A stretch of DNA of 64,000 bases from Arthrobacter sp. ISL-95 (GTDB lineage: Bacteria; Actinomycetota; Actinomycetes; Actinomycetales; Micrococcaceae): the NCBI RefSeq assembly GCF_018613695.1, contig NZ_JAGGPR010000012.1:87208-151207 (forward strand), given 5' to 3'. The notes under the pieces were generated by a model. It was given only the letters and a program-made list of their open reading frames with translations. It was not told the origin of the DNA and did not search any database. How positions within the stretch are numbered: position 1 is the first letter of the stretch; every line of letters begins with the position of its first letter. The position numbers and the translations under genes are program-made. Of the stretch, positions 15,994-24,468 are shown piece by piece.

Positions 15994-16998
15994 GTGGTGA
16001 CGGTGCCGCAGCCTTCTCTCCGCCCTACCCTTCCGCTGGTCATTGGCCTCCCTATTGCCGTAGCGACTGGCCTGGTCATCCCGCTTCAAGCGAGGATCAA
16101 CGGGGCTCTGGGCGCAAAACTGGACGACGGCATCGCCGCATCTGTGGTGAGCTTCACCACAGGGCTCCTGCTCATCAGTGCCATCTCGCTTGCCACACCC
16201 AAGGGCAGGGCCGGCCTGCAGCGCATCATTCCTGCTGTCCGGAACCGCAGTTTTCCGCGCTTCTATGTCATGGCCGGTGCCATCGGCGCATTGTTCGTCT
16301 TTGCCCAATCATTCACGGTCGCCCTTCTGGGTGTTGCGTTGTTCACAGTCGCGGCCGTCACCGGCCAGACGTTGAGCGGTTTGCTCGTAGACCGCATGGG
16401 AATTGGCCCGGGAGGTAAACGCGCCATCACAGGAGTCCGGGTCCTGGGCAGTGTCCTGACCGTTGCCGCCGTCGCCTGGGCTGTATCACCGCGATTCGGA
16501 GGCGACGCCGATGTCGCCTCGCTAGTGCTACCCGTTATCCTGCCGTTGGCTGCCGGTTTCTTCATGAGCTTCCAACAGGCCATGAACGGGACCGCAACAG
16601 TTCATTACGGGACGCCCATCGCAGCCACGCTGGTGAACTTCATTGCCGGGTCAGCCATTTTGTGGATCGCGTGGATCATTAAGCTCGCCGTGGCCGGGCC
16701 GGGAAATCCGCTGCCCGGTGAGTGGTGGTACTACCTCGGCGGCCCCATGGGCTGCCTCTTCATTGGACTGGCGGCGCTGCTGGTCCGCAGTCTTGGTGTC
16801 CTGATCACGGGTTTGGGCATGATCGCCGGGCAGTTGGTGGGATCGTTGGTGCTCGACGTCGTGATCCCCAGTCCCGGCGCGGTGGTCGCCTTGCCCACGG
16901 TGCTGGGTACGGTCCTTACGCTCGCCGCGATCATCGTGGCCACGTTGCCCTGGCCTAAGGGAGCTTTCGCACGAAGATCAACGGCCAAAGGCCGGTAG
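15994..16998 (+). CDS. DMT-family transporter of the YdcZ/DUF606 type
   Basis: 334 residues, about ten membrane helices arranged as two homologous halves (first about 12-160, second about 180-325). Each half begins with a QxxxNG-like signature (PLQARINGALG, then SFQQAMNGTATVHYG). YdcZ proteins are often half-sized (about 150 residues), so this is the fused version. The substrate is unknown. Start GTG 15994 has alternatives at 15997 and 16003. A basic tail ends the protein in the cytoplasm. Confidence 0.8.
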   Translation: MVTVPQPSLRPTLPLVIGLPIAVATGLVIPLQARINGALGAKLDDGIAASVVSFTTGLLLISAISLATPKGRAGLQRIIPAVRNRSFPRFYVMAGAIGALFVFAQSFTVALLGVALFTVAAVTGQTLSGLLVDRMGIGPGGKRAITGVRVLGSVLTVAAVAWAVSPRFGGDADVASLVLPVILPLAAGFFMSFQQAMNGTATVHYGTPIAATLVNFIAGSAILWIAWIIKLAVAGPGNPLPGEWWYYLGGPMGCLFIGLAALLVRSLGVLITGLGMIAGQLVGSLVLDVVIPSPGAVVALPTVLGTVLTLAAIIVATLPWPKGAFARRSTAKGR

Positions 16999-17071
16999 GG
17001 TAAGTATCGGACAGTGTCTCCGTGTACTTTCCCGCAGTAGAACGCAGTAGTAACAGCAACTTTCCCCAGCA

Positions 17072-17103
17072 CCCCGCCGGACAACCTCGTCCGGATTCCG
17101 GGG
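17072..17103 (+). promoter_or_regulatory. Hairpin in the glyS leader
   Basis: CCGGAC (17077-17082) pairs with GTCCGG (17089-17094), extended by CCCCG (17072-17076) with CGGGG (17099-17103) across a bulge. No T run or T-box motif is seen. It could be a leader structure or the terminator of the upstream transporter. Confidence 0.3.
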
Positions 17104-17155
17104 CAAACCACCGCGGACCGCACCCAGCGGCCCTGTAGATCAAATGGAGTTACCC

Positions 17156-18541
17156 ATGGCAGCAAAATCCGTCCTTGACCAGGTCATATCCCTCTCCAAG
17201 CGGAGGGGCTTTGTCTTCCAGGCCGGTGAAATCTATGGTGGCTCCCGTTCGGCGTGGGATTACGGTCCCCTCGGTGCTGAACTGAAGGAAAACATCAAAC
17301 GCCAGTGGTGGCAGAGCATGGTCCGCGGCCGCGAGGACGTTGTAGGCCTGGATTCCTCCGTCATCCTTCCCCGCCAGGTATGGGAGGCGTCCGGCCACGT
17401 GGAGGTCTTCTCCGATCCCCTGGTGGAGTGCCTTTCCTGCCACAAGCGCTACCGCGCCGACCACCTCGAAGAAGAGTACGAGGAAAAGAAGGGCCGCCCG
17501 GCAGAAAACGGCCTGGCGGACATTGTCTGCGCAAACTGCGGCACCCGCGGTCAGTGGACCGAGCCTCAGGAATTCTCCGGCCTGCTCAAGACTTTTCTCG
17601 GCCCGGTGGCCAGCGAGGAAGGCATGCACTACCTGCGTCCGGAAACCGCTCAGGGCATCTTTGTGAACTTCAACAATGTCCTCACCACTTCCCGGAAGAA
17701 GCCGCCGTTCGGTATCGGCCAGATCGGTAAGTCTTTCCGTAACGAAATAACGCCGGGCAACTTCATTTTCCGTACCCGGGAATTCGAGCAAATGGAAATG
17801 GAATTCTTCGTTGAGCCTGGTACGGATGAAGACTGGCACCAGTACTGGATGAAGGAGCGCATGTCCTGGTACACGGACCTGGGTATCCGTGAAGACAACC
17901 TCCGGTTCTTCGAGCACCCGCTGGAGAAGCTGAGTCACTACTCCAAGGGCACCACGGACATCGAATACCGCTTTGGTTTCCAAGGCTCCGAGTGGGGCGA
18001 GCTTGAGGGTATCGCCAACCGCACGGACTTTGACCTCTCAACGCATGCCAAGGCCTCCGGCACGGATCTGAGCTACTTCAACCAGGCCACCAACGAGCGC
18101 TACACCCCGTTTGTGATCGAGCCCGCCGCCGGCCTGACACGCTCCTTCATGGCTTTCCTGATCGACGCGTACACCGAGGACGAGGCACCCAACGCCAAGG
18201 GCGGCGTCGATGTCCGCACTGTCCTGAAGCTGGATCCGCGCCTGGCTCCGGTTAAGGCCGCAGTCCTCCCGCTGAGCCGCAACGAGGACCTGTCCCCGAA
18301 GGCAAAGGCGCTGGGCGCCCAGTTGCGAAAGAATTGGAACATCGACTTCGACGACGCCGGCGCAATCGGCCGTCGCTACCGGCGCCAGGACGAAATCGGT
18401 ACCCCGTTCTGTATCACCGTGGACTTCGACACCCTGGACGACCAGGCCGTCACCATCCGTGAGCGCGACACCATGAGCCAGGAACGCGTGTCCCTGGACA
18501 AGGTTGAGGGCTACTTGGCAGCACGCCTGATTGGCGCGTAG
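17156..18541 (+). CDS. glyS: Glycine-tRNA ligase, alpha-2 type
   Basis: 461 residues, the dimeric class II form found in actinobacteria. Class II motif 1 region is in RRGFVFQAGEIYGGSRSAWD; a zinc-type insertion has CLSCHKRY (about 97-104) and CANCG (about 126-130); motif 2 is in SFRNEITPGNFIFRTREFEQ; the C-terminal anticodon-binding domain spans about 355-455. It charges tRNA-Gly with glycine. ATG 17156 is preceded by GGAG at 17146-17149; ATG 17144 is an in-frame alternative without its own site. A GNAT gene follows after 2 bp. Confidence 0.96.
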   Translation: MAAKSVLDQVISLSKRRGFVFQAGEIYGGSRSAWDYGPLGAELKENIKRQWWQSMVRGREDVVGLDSSVILPRQVWEASGHVEVFSDPLVECLSCHKRYRADHLEEEYEEKKGRPAENGLADIVCANCGTRGQWTEPQEFSGLLKTFLGPVASEEGMHYLRPETAQGIFVNFNNVLTTSRKKPPFGIGQIGKSFRNEITPGNFIFRTREFEQMEMEFFVEPGTDEDWHQYWMKERMSWYTDLGIREDNLRFFEHPLEKLSHYSKGTTDIEYRFGFQGSEWGELEGIANRTDFDLSTHAKASGTDLSYFNQATNERYTPFVIEPAAGLTRSFMAFLIDAYTEDEAPNAKGGVDVRTVLKLDPRLAPVKAAVLPLSRNEDLSPKAKALGAQLRKNWNIDFDDAGAIGRRYRRQDEIGTPFCITVDFDTLDDQAVTIRERDTMSQERVSLDKVEGYLAARLIGA

Positions 18542-18543
18542 CC

Positions 18544-19506
18544 GTGGCTTTGGATTACCGCGAATGGAAGGAGGGCGACGACCTCGCCCTCCTGGAAATC
18601 TGGGGTGGCCCGGAAACTCTTCCCGCGGAGCAGTTCCGTGCAGCGCTGGCGCCTTCGAGCAACCAGCCGTGGCGCCGCTGCATCGTCGCTGTTGACGTAG
18701 TGGACGGCATAGAGATTCCGGTCGCTGCCGGCGTTGTCCACGAGGCTTCGCTGCACCCGGAACGACTCTGGGCGTACGTCGAGGTTGCCAAGGACCACCG
18801 CCGTGAGGGTGTAGGTGCCACCCTCCTGACCATGCTGCGCCGGGAAGCCGGGAACTCGCCGTCGGGCGTTTCCAAGCTGCGCAGCAAGGTGGAGCCGGAC
18901 ACTGCCGGTGCCGCATTTGCTGCGGCTGCGGGACTTGCTCCCATCCAGCGTTCGCAGCTGGTGGTGGTGAAGCCGGAACCTTTGTCATTGCCGCGCTTCG
19001 GCGACGGTTCCGAGGAAGCCGCTTCTGAGCGCGTGGAGGATCTGGCTACCGGTTCGGTGGAGCTGAGCGACGTGGTGGGCAAGTACTACTCGCACGTCCA
19101 CCACTGGGATAGCCCCGGAGAACTGAGCATTGCCACCGTGCAGCGCCTGTTCCTGCATGACCTCACTGGCGCCCATGGGGCAATCGTCCTGCGCGCACCC
19201 AAAGCGAGTGCTTTCGGCCAAGGCGTTCCTGCCACCCGCAAAGGCAAGATCCAGGCCTTCGCCATCAGCTACGCCAAAGGTGACTCCGATGAGCCTTCGG
19301 ATGTCTTCCTTGGACACGACCCCATGCTGCCCGCCGAGGAAGCAGCGGGCGCGGTCCGGGACCTGTTGGCACTCATTGCCTACCAGCACCCGGTCTTGCT
19401 GGAAGTTGACGAGTCCATGACGGCGCTGCGCACGGTTCTTGATCCGTTGTTGGAATCCGGAAAAGCCCATGTGCGTGGTGCAGACACCCTGATCGTCAGC
19501 GACTGA
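18544..19506 (+). CDS. GNAT-family N-acetyltransferase domain protein
   Basis: 320 residues starting at GTG 18544, two bases after glyS, so probably cotranscribed. The acetyl-CoA loop is in YVEVAKDHRREGVGATLL (about 80-97), in the first half. The second half (about 165-320) is a diverged acetyltransferase-like domain without a clear loop. The length fits actinobacterial two-domain GNAT proteins of unknown substrate. A strong hairpin follows at 19529-19564. Confidence 0.75.
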   Translation: MALDYREWKEGDDLALLEIWGGPETLPAEQFRAALAPSSNQPWRRCIVAVDVVDGIEIPVAAGVVHEASLHPERLWAYVEVAKDHRREGVGATLLTMLRREAGNSPSGVSKLRSKVEPDTAGAAFAAAAGLAPIQRSQLVVVKPEPLSLPRFGDGSEEAASERVEDLATGSVELSDVVGKYYSHVHHWDSPGELSIATVQRLFLHDLTGAHGAIVLRAPKASAFGQGVPATRKGKIQAFAISYAKGDSDEPSDVFLGHDPMLPAEEAAGAVRDLLALIAYQHPVLLEVDESMTALRTVLDPLLESGKAHVRGADTLIVSD

Positions 19507-19528
19507 CGCCTCCTTGGCAGTTCTCAGG

Positions 19529-19564
19529 ATCCCGCCTTGCCCGTTCCCGCGGGCGGGGCGGGAT
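19529..19564 (+). terminator. GC-rich hairpin terminator after glyS operon
   Basis: ATCCCGCCTTGCCCG (19529-19543) pairs with CGGGCGGGGCGGGAT (19550-19564): 15 pairs including two U-G wobbles and a 6-nt loop. Only a weak T-rich tail follows. Confidence 0.65.
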
Positions 19565-19603
19565 TCTGCGTTCCAGGGAGTTTCCAGCCCTCGCAGAACA
19601 ACC

Positions 19604-19632
19604 TTGACGTGGCCCACCGGCAGGAGTAGGTC
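19604..19632 (+). promoter_or_regulatory. Promoter for the flavoprotein oxidase gene
   Basis: TTGACG (19604-19609), 17-bp spacer, TAGGTC (19627-19632) fit a sigma-70-type promoter. A palindrome CTTAC-GAA-GTAAG (19632-19644) starts at the -10 end and would cover the transcription start, so it is a candidate repressor site. The leader is about 85 nt. Confidence 0.55.
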
Positions 19633-19724
19633 TTACGAAGTAAGCCCCCACGCCATAACAACTGCAGGGGAGAGGCGTGAGCGGAACAGGTCGGTCTCAC
19701 GTCTGCATGGGTGGTAAATAGGCA

Positions 19725-21125
19725 ATGAATGAAATAACCCTCGATGGGCTCCGGGAACAGTTGCGCGGGCAACTCGTTACACCCGAAGACCCTGACTATG
19801 ACGCGGCCCGCGCCGTCTTCAACGCGATGGTGGACAAACGCCCGGCAGGCGTGGTTCGCGTGGCGCAAATCTCCGACGTCATAACCGGTGTGAACTTCGC
19901 ACGGGAAAACTCCATGCCGCTGGCCATCAGAGGCGGCGGCCACAGTGCACCCGGCTTTGGGACCTGGGATGAGTCCCTCGTGTTGGACTTCGTCAACCGA
20001 ACCGGGGTTCGAGTAGATCCCGAAAAGCAAACAGCGCGAGCCGAGGCGGGCGCTACCTGGGCTGATTTTAATCACGCAACGCATGCTTTCGGACTCGCCA
20101 CCACCGGCGGGATTGTGGGATCCACGGGTGTGTCAGGGCTGACTCTGGGTGGCGGAATCGGGTACTTGGCGCGGAAACACGGATTGACCTGTGACAACCT
20201 GATCTCTGCCGATGTGGTGACGGCGGACGGCAACTTCCTGGTGGCAAGCGAGGACAGCAACGAGGACCTGTTCTGGGCCATTCGCGGTGGCGGAGGAAAT
20301 TTTGGAGTGGTCACGTCCTTCGAGTTCCGGCTGCATCCCGTAGACATGATTCACGCAGGGATCATTATCTACGGCGCAGAGAACACGGACACCGTGGCCA
20401 GGTTCTATCGGGACTACATCGCCTCCGCCCCCGAGGACTTCGGCGCGTTCCTTGGCTTCCACCAGGGGCCACCGGTGCCTTTCCTCCCTGGTGAATGGCA
20501 CGGCAATCCCGTATGCGTGGTGGTGGGAATGTGGACCGGAGATCCGGCGGAGGGGGCGTCCAGATGGCAACCGTTCCTGGACGTAGCTCCCGTTGCCGGG
20601 TCCATGATCGGCCCCATGCCGTACCCGGCGCTGAACGTCGCCTTTGACGGGCTCAACCAAAAGGGCATGCAGGGCTATTGGAAAGCCAATTTCCTGCGGG
20701 AACTCAATGACGGAGCCATCGCGGCGCATGCTCGTTTTGGTGCAACGGTCACCAGCGTCAACACTGCCGTACACATCTATCCCATCGACGGAGCCGTATC
20801 CCGGGTGGGAGTCACAGATACTGCCTTCTCGCACCGGGACATGAAGTTCGCCCCGGTCATCGCCACGCAGTGGGCTGACCCTGCGGACAACGAGGCCAAT
20901 ATCGCCTGGGCGCGGGAATACGCTGCGGCACTGGCCCCCCATTCCGAATCCGGGGGATACATCAACTTCATGGATTCGGAAGATCAGAACCGGGTAGCGG
21001 ACAACTATGGACCCAACTGGGAGAGGCTTGTAGCCATTAAGGGAAAGTACGATCCGATGAACCTCTTCCGCGTGAACCAGAACATCGCGCCTGCCGGATC
21101 GGAGGAAGTCAGCCTTCCCGCGTAG
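19725..21125 (+). CDS. FAD-binding oxidoreductase, berberine-bridge type
   Basis: 466 residues. An N-terminal PCMH-type FAD domain carries IRGGGHSAPG, where the histidine (about 73) is the expected 8-alpha covalent FAD link, and TGVSGLTLGGGIG. The second covalent site, a cysteine in bicovalent family members, appears replaced in GIVGSTGVSG, so FAD is probably attached once. The C-terminal BBE motif is YGPNWERLVAIKGKYDPMNLF. Relatives oxidise sugars, alkaloids or cannabinoid-like substrates; the substrate is unknown. No signal peptide is seen. The gene has its own promoter. Confidence 0.85.
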   Translation: MNEITLDGLREQLRGQLVTPEDPDYDAARAVFNAMVDKRPAGVVRVAQISDVITGVNFARENSMPLAIRGGGHSAPGFGTWDESLVLDFVNRTGVRVDPEKQTARAEAGATWADFNHATHAFGLATTGGIVGSTGVSGLTLGGGIGYLARKHGLTCDNLISADVVTADGNFLVASEDSNEDLFWAIRGGGGNFGVVTSFEFRLHPVDMIHAGIIIYGAENTDTVARFYRDYIASAPEDFGAFLGFHQGPPVPFLPGEWHGNPVCVVVGMWTGDPAEGASRWQPFLDVAPVAGSMIGPMPYPALNVAFDGLNQKGMQGYWKANFLRELNDGAIAAHARFGATVTSVNTAVHIYPIDGAVSRVGVTDTAFSHRDMKFAPVIATQWADPADNEANIAWAREYAAALAPHSESGGYINFMDSEDQNRVADNYGPNWERLVAIKGKYDPMNLFRVNQNIAPAGSEEVSLPA

Positions 21126-21152
21126 GGTTGAGGGCATGAGGTTTTGCTGCTG

Positions 21153-22610
21153 ATGGGCCACGGTCACTCCCACGATTCTGAAAGTTCCGAGCCAACCCCG
21201 CAGGCCCTCGCCTCGCGGAAGAGGGCCAACTGGATTCTGGCGGCCATCCTTGTTCCGCTGGGCGTCCTGACACTCGTGGCCATGATGGTGATGTGGCCCT
21301 CCGGCAGCCGGGAGGGAATCACGTTCTCGAGCCCCTACCAGGCTGCCCCAGGGGTCACCTTCGACACCGGCAGGATCCAGAGTGTGGTGGTGGAAAGCTG
21401 CACGCAGACGGGCCAAAGCAACACAGGCCAAACGGATCCCAACCAAAGCAACCAGTCCGCCGGATCGCAGTGCACGTTCGCTTTTACGGAGCCGGATAAG
21501 GGCGGGGAGGTGGTCAAGGTGGTCATTAACCCTGACGTCGCCATGTCCCACGGCGTGGATGTGGGAGATTCCATTCGGTATCTCAACCTGTCCGCCGTCC
21601 AAGGTGCAAATGCGGGAACCGGCGCCCCGGCCTATGTATTTGTGGACTTTGTCCGCAGCATTCCCATAGCCCTCCTGGCCGTGCTGTACGCAGCGGTGGT
21701 CATCGCGGTAGCACGTTGGCGTGGCTTCCGGGCGCTTCTTGGCCTGGTTGGTGCTTACTTCGTCCTGGTCAGCTTCATTCTGCCGGGTTTGGTGGAAGGC
21801 AAGCCGCCGCTCCTGCTGGCTTTGGTGGGCTCCACGGTGATCATGATCGGGGTCCTGTATTTCGCGCACGGATTCTCGGCGCGGACGTCCACGGCTTTGC
21901 TGGGCACTATTTTTGGGCTGAGCATTACCGCGCTGTTGGCGGCGTGGGCCACGGACGCAGCTAATTTGGCTGGCGTGGGAAACCACGATGCCTCCACCTT
22001 GGTGAACATGTCACCGCAGATCTCGATTTCCGGGATCATCCTCTGCGGCCTCATCATTTCCGGCCTTGGCGTACTCAACGACGTCACCATCACGCAGTCC
22101 TCGGCGGTGTGGGAACTCTACGAACTCGCACCCAACACCAGTGCCCGCAAGCTGTTCTCCTCGGCCATGCGGATCGGCCGGGACCACATCGCCTCCACTG
22201 TCTACACCATCGCTTTTGCCTACGCCGGTGCCGCACTTCCCATCCTCATCATCGTCATGCTTTACGACCGGCCTCTCGACGAAGCGCTGACCAGTGCCGA
22301 GCTGTCCGAGGAAGTCATCCGGACCTTGGTGGGTTCCATCGGTCTGGTGCTCGCGATTCCGGTGACCACCCTGATCGCCGTCCTGGTGGTCAAGGCCACC
22401 GGCATGAAGCGCCTTGCCGCAGCCGGCGGGCCGACCGTAACTGCTGATGAGCTTAACGACACCGGTTCGCTGGCGGCAGCCGCCGCCGTCGTGGGTTCCG
22501 GTGCGCAAGATGAGCGCGACGCCGGTACCCGCCTTGACGCTCCCGGCAAGCCTGCGCGGCCGGGCAGCCGACGAGCCCAGCGGGAAGCGGAGCGGCGCAG
22601 CACCGAATAA
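21153..22610 (+). CDS. YibE/F-family multipass membrane protein
   Basis: About 485 residues from ATG 21153 (MGHGHSHD); TTG 21144 is an upstream option. A His-rich N-terminus (GHGHSHD) precedes the first helix (about 27-48), an extracytoplasmic domain of about 120 residues with a Gln/Asn/Ser-rich insert (about 88-107), then six or seven helices between about 165 and 425. SISGIILCGLIISGLGVLND and TITQSSAVWEL are characteristic of the YibE/F family, whose function is not established. The C-terminal tail is Ala- and Arg-rich. Confidence 0.85.
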   Translation: MGHGHSHDSESSEPTPQALASRKRANWILAAILVPLGVLTLVAMMVMWPSGSREGITFSSPYQAAPGVTFDTGRIQSVVVESCTQTGQSNTGQTDPNQSNQSAGSQCTFAFTEPDKGGEVVKVVINPDVAMSHGVDVGDSIRYLNLSAVQGANAGTGAPAYVFVDFVRSIPIALLAVLYAAVVIAVARWRGFRALLGLVGAYFVLVSFILPGLVEGKPPLLLALVGSTVIMIGVLYFAHGFSARTSTALLGTIFGLSITALLAAWATDAANLAGVGNHDASTLVNMSPQISISGIILCGLIISGLGVLNDVTITQSSAVWELYELAPNTSARKLFSSAMRIGRDHIASTVYTIAFAYAGAALPILIIVMLYDRPLDEALTSAELSEEVIRTLVGSIGLVLAIPVTTLIAVLVVKATGMKRLAAAGGPTVTADELNDTGSLAAAAAVVGSGAQDERDAGTRLDAPGKPARPGSRRAQREAERRSTE

Positions 22611-22616
22611 GCGCCC

Positions 22617-22658
22617 ATGACATTTGTCATCCTGGATGCATGACACCCGCTACGGGTG
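22617..22658. promoter_or_regulatory. ATGACA/TGTCAT palindrome before the ABC/two-component operon
   Basis: ATGACATTTGTCAT (22617-22630) is a perfect 14-bp palindrome; a third ATGACA half-site lies at 22640-22645, followed by CACCCG-CTA-CGGGTG (22644-22658). The cluster sits about 60-100 bp upstream of an operon encoding its own LuxR-type response regulator, the likely ligand. Confidence 0.5.
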
Positions 22659-22712
22659 CATGTGGTTCATCCCGGCTTGAATTGGTAGACCACGCCAATT
22701 CCAGGGAGAGCC

Positions 22713-23649
22713 ATGACAATGACAGATGTGCCGGCGGTCCAGGCTGCCGGACTTCACAAGAGCTTCGGTAAGGTGCACGCGGTCCGCGGTCTGGACCTGA
22801 CGGTGCAGCAGGGGGAGGTTGTGGCCTTCCTGGGACCCAATGGCGCCGGTAAGACCACCGCCATTGACATGATCCTGGGCCTCAGCACTCCGGACAAGGG
22901 CAGCGTCTCCGTCTTCGGACGCACACCGCGGGCAGCGATTGCCCGGGGGCAGGTGGCCGCGGTGATGCAAACGGGTGGCCTGCTGCGGGATATCAGCGTT
23001 CGTGAGACCGTGCTGCTGACCGCGGCGATGTTCGATTCCTCCCGCCCTGTTGACGAAGTCCTGACGCGCGCAGGCATCCTGGACATTGCTGACCGGAAAG
23101 TGGAGAAGTGTTCGGGCGGCCAGCAACAGCGCCTCCGCTTCGCCATGGCCTTGGTTTCGGACCCCGGACTGCTCATCCTCGATGAGCCGACCACCGGCAT
23201 GGATGTGGCTGGCCGGCGTGACTTTTGGTCCGCCATCCGGGCCGATGCGTCTCGTGGACGCACTGTCATCTTCGCCACCCACTACCTTGAGGAAGCGGAC
23301 GCTTACGCTGACCGGATTGTGCTGGTACGCCAAGGAGCCATTGTTGCCGATGGCACGGCCGCGCAGGTCAAGAATCTTGCTTCCGGGAGGACCGTGCGTG
23401 CAACATTGCCGCCGGGGGGACCGGGACCGGTTGGACGGACTGCCTCCTGCCGCCAAGGTGGAGTACGACGCCGGCCGGGTCACCGTTCGTACCGCTGACT
23501 CGGACTCCGTAGTCCGTTACCTGCTTAACAACACGGGCGCCCATGACCTCGAAGTGGTCGCCAACAACGTGGAGGAGGCGTTCGTGGCACTTACCGCGGA
23601 CGAACCCGGCACGGAGGCCCGGCACGCTTTTGAAGGAGACCGGTCATGA
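22713..23649 (+). CDS. ABC transporter ATP-binding protein, frameshifted near the C-terminus
   Basis: The reading frame from ATG 22713 encodes a full nucleotide-binding domain: Walker A GPNGAGKTT, Q-loop VMQTGG, signature CSGGQQQR, Walker B LLILDEPTTGMD and the switch histidine in FATHYLEEAD. After residue 234 it passes a run of six G (23414-23419) and ends at 23498 with an uncharacteristic Arg-rich tail. The expected C-terminal domain (DRDRLDGLPPAAKVEYDAGR through HDLEVVANNVEEAFVALT) continues in the next frame and stops at 23649, overlapping the permease start as ATGA. Removing one G restores a normal protein of about 311 residues. The truncated protein may still hydrolyse ATP. It partners the ABC-2 permease downstream. 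Confidence 0.85.
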
Positions 23650-24422
23650 CCAACACAGCGGCCATCCAGGACCGGAAACCTTCCGCCGGAGGCATCAACA
23701 GCACCTTCCTGCGGATCGAAATCAAGCGGATGCTCCGCAACCGCAGGACCATCATTTTTACGGTCCTGATGCCTGCGATCTTCTTCTTCATCTTTGGGCT
23801 GTCCAACAAGGACCAACTGCTTCCCAACGGCCATAGCTACGGTCAGTACATCCTGATTAGTCTCACCGTCTACGCCGCCATGACGGCAGCCACGGGCGCG
23901 GGCAGCCAAGTGGCTGTTGAACGGGCGCAGGGCTGGAGCAGGCAACTGCGGCTCACCCCGCTCCTGCCCGGCGCCTACATCGCGGTCAAAGCAGCGGCTG
24001 CGCTGACCTTGTCCCTGGTTGCGGTCGTCGCCCAATTCATCATTGGTGCCTTGGCCGGGGTGACCATGGAACCGCAGATCTGGCTCACCGCGGGTTTGGT
24101 CGCCTGGTTGGGTTCCCTCGTTTTCGCGGCTCTTGGCTTGTTCGTCGGCTATCTCATGCCAAGCCAGAACGTCATGCAGATCCTTGGCCCGGCCCTGGCC
24201 ATCCTGGCCATGTTGGGAGGGCTGTTCATGCCGATTGAGATCATGGGAGATACCTTTGGCGAGATCGCCCGGTTCACGCCCGCCTACGGGATCGGACAGC
24301 TGGCACGCGGCCCTATCACCGGCGAGTTCGACGCCATATGGATCGTCAATGTCCTGGTGTGGCTGGCCATCTTTGTTGGCGGGGCAGCCATGGCCTTCCG
24401 CCGTGACACCAAGCGTGTCTGA
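23646..24422 (+). CDS. ABC-2-type transporter permease
   Basis: 258 residues with six predicted helices: about 35-53, 72-92, 112-136, 146-170, 178-198 and 231-250. The fold, RNRRTIIFTVLMPAIFFFIF start, and ALAILAMLGGLFMPIE segment fit the ABC-2 (drug/lipid/antibiotic exporter) permease family. It overlaps the ATPase stop by 4 bp. With the DesK/DesR-type pair downstream this looks like a regulated export system; the substrate cannot be read from sequence. Confidence 0.88.
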   Translation: MTNTAAIQDRKPSAGGINSTFLRIEIKRMLRNRRTIIFTVLMPAIFFFIFGLSNKDQLLPNGHSYGQYILISLTVYAAMTAATGAGSQVAVERAQGWSRQLRLTPLLPGAYIAVKAAAALTLSLVAVVAQFIIGALAGVTMEPQIWLTAGLVAWLGSLVFAALGLFVGYLMPSQNVMQILGPALAILAMLGGLFMPIEIMGDTFGEIARFTPAYGIGQLARGPITGEFDAIWIVNVLVWLAIFVGGAAMAFRRDTKRV

Positions 24423-24468
24423 ACCCGTCCTGCGGTGACTAAGGTGGGATCCATGAGCAACCCGAGCC

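Noticed and set aside
20133..21986. 617-codon open frame on the minus strand
   Set aside because: It crosses two real plus-strand genes (flavoprotein and YibE/F) and is a high-GC shadow with no recognisable fold.
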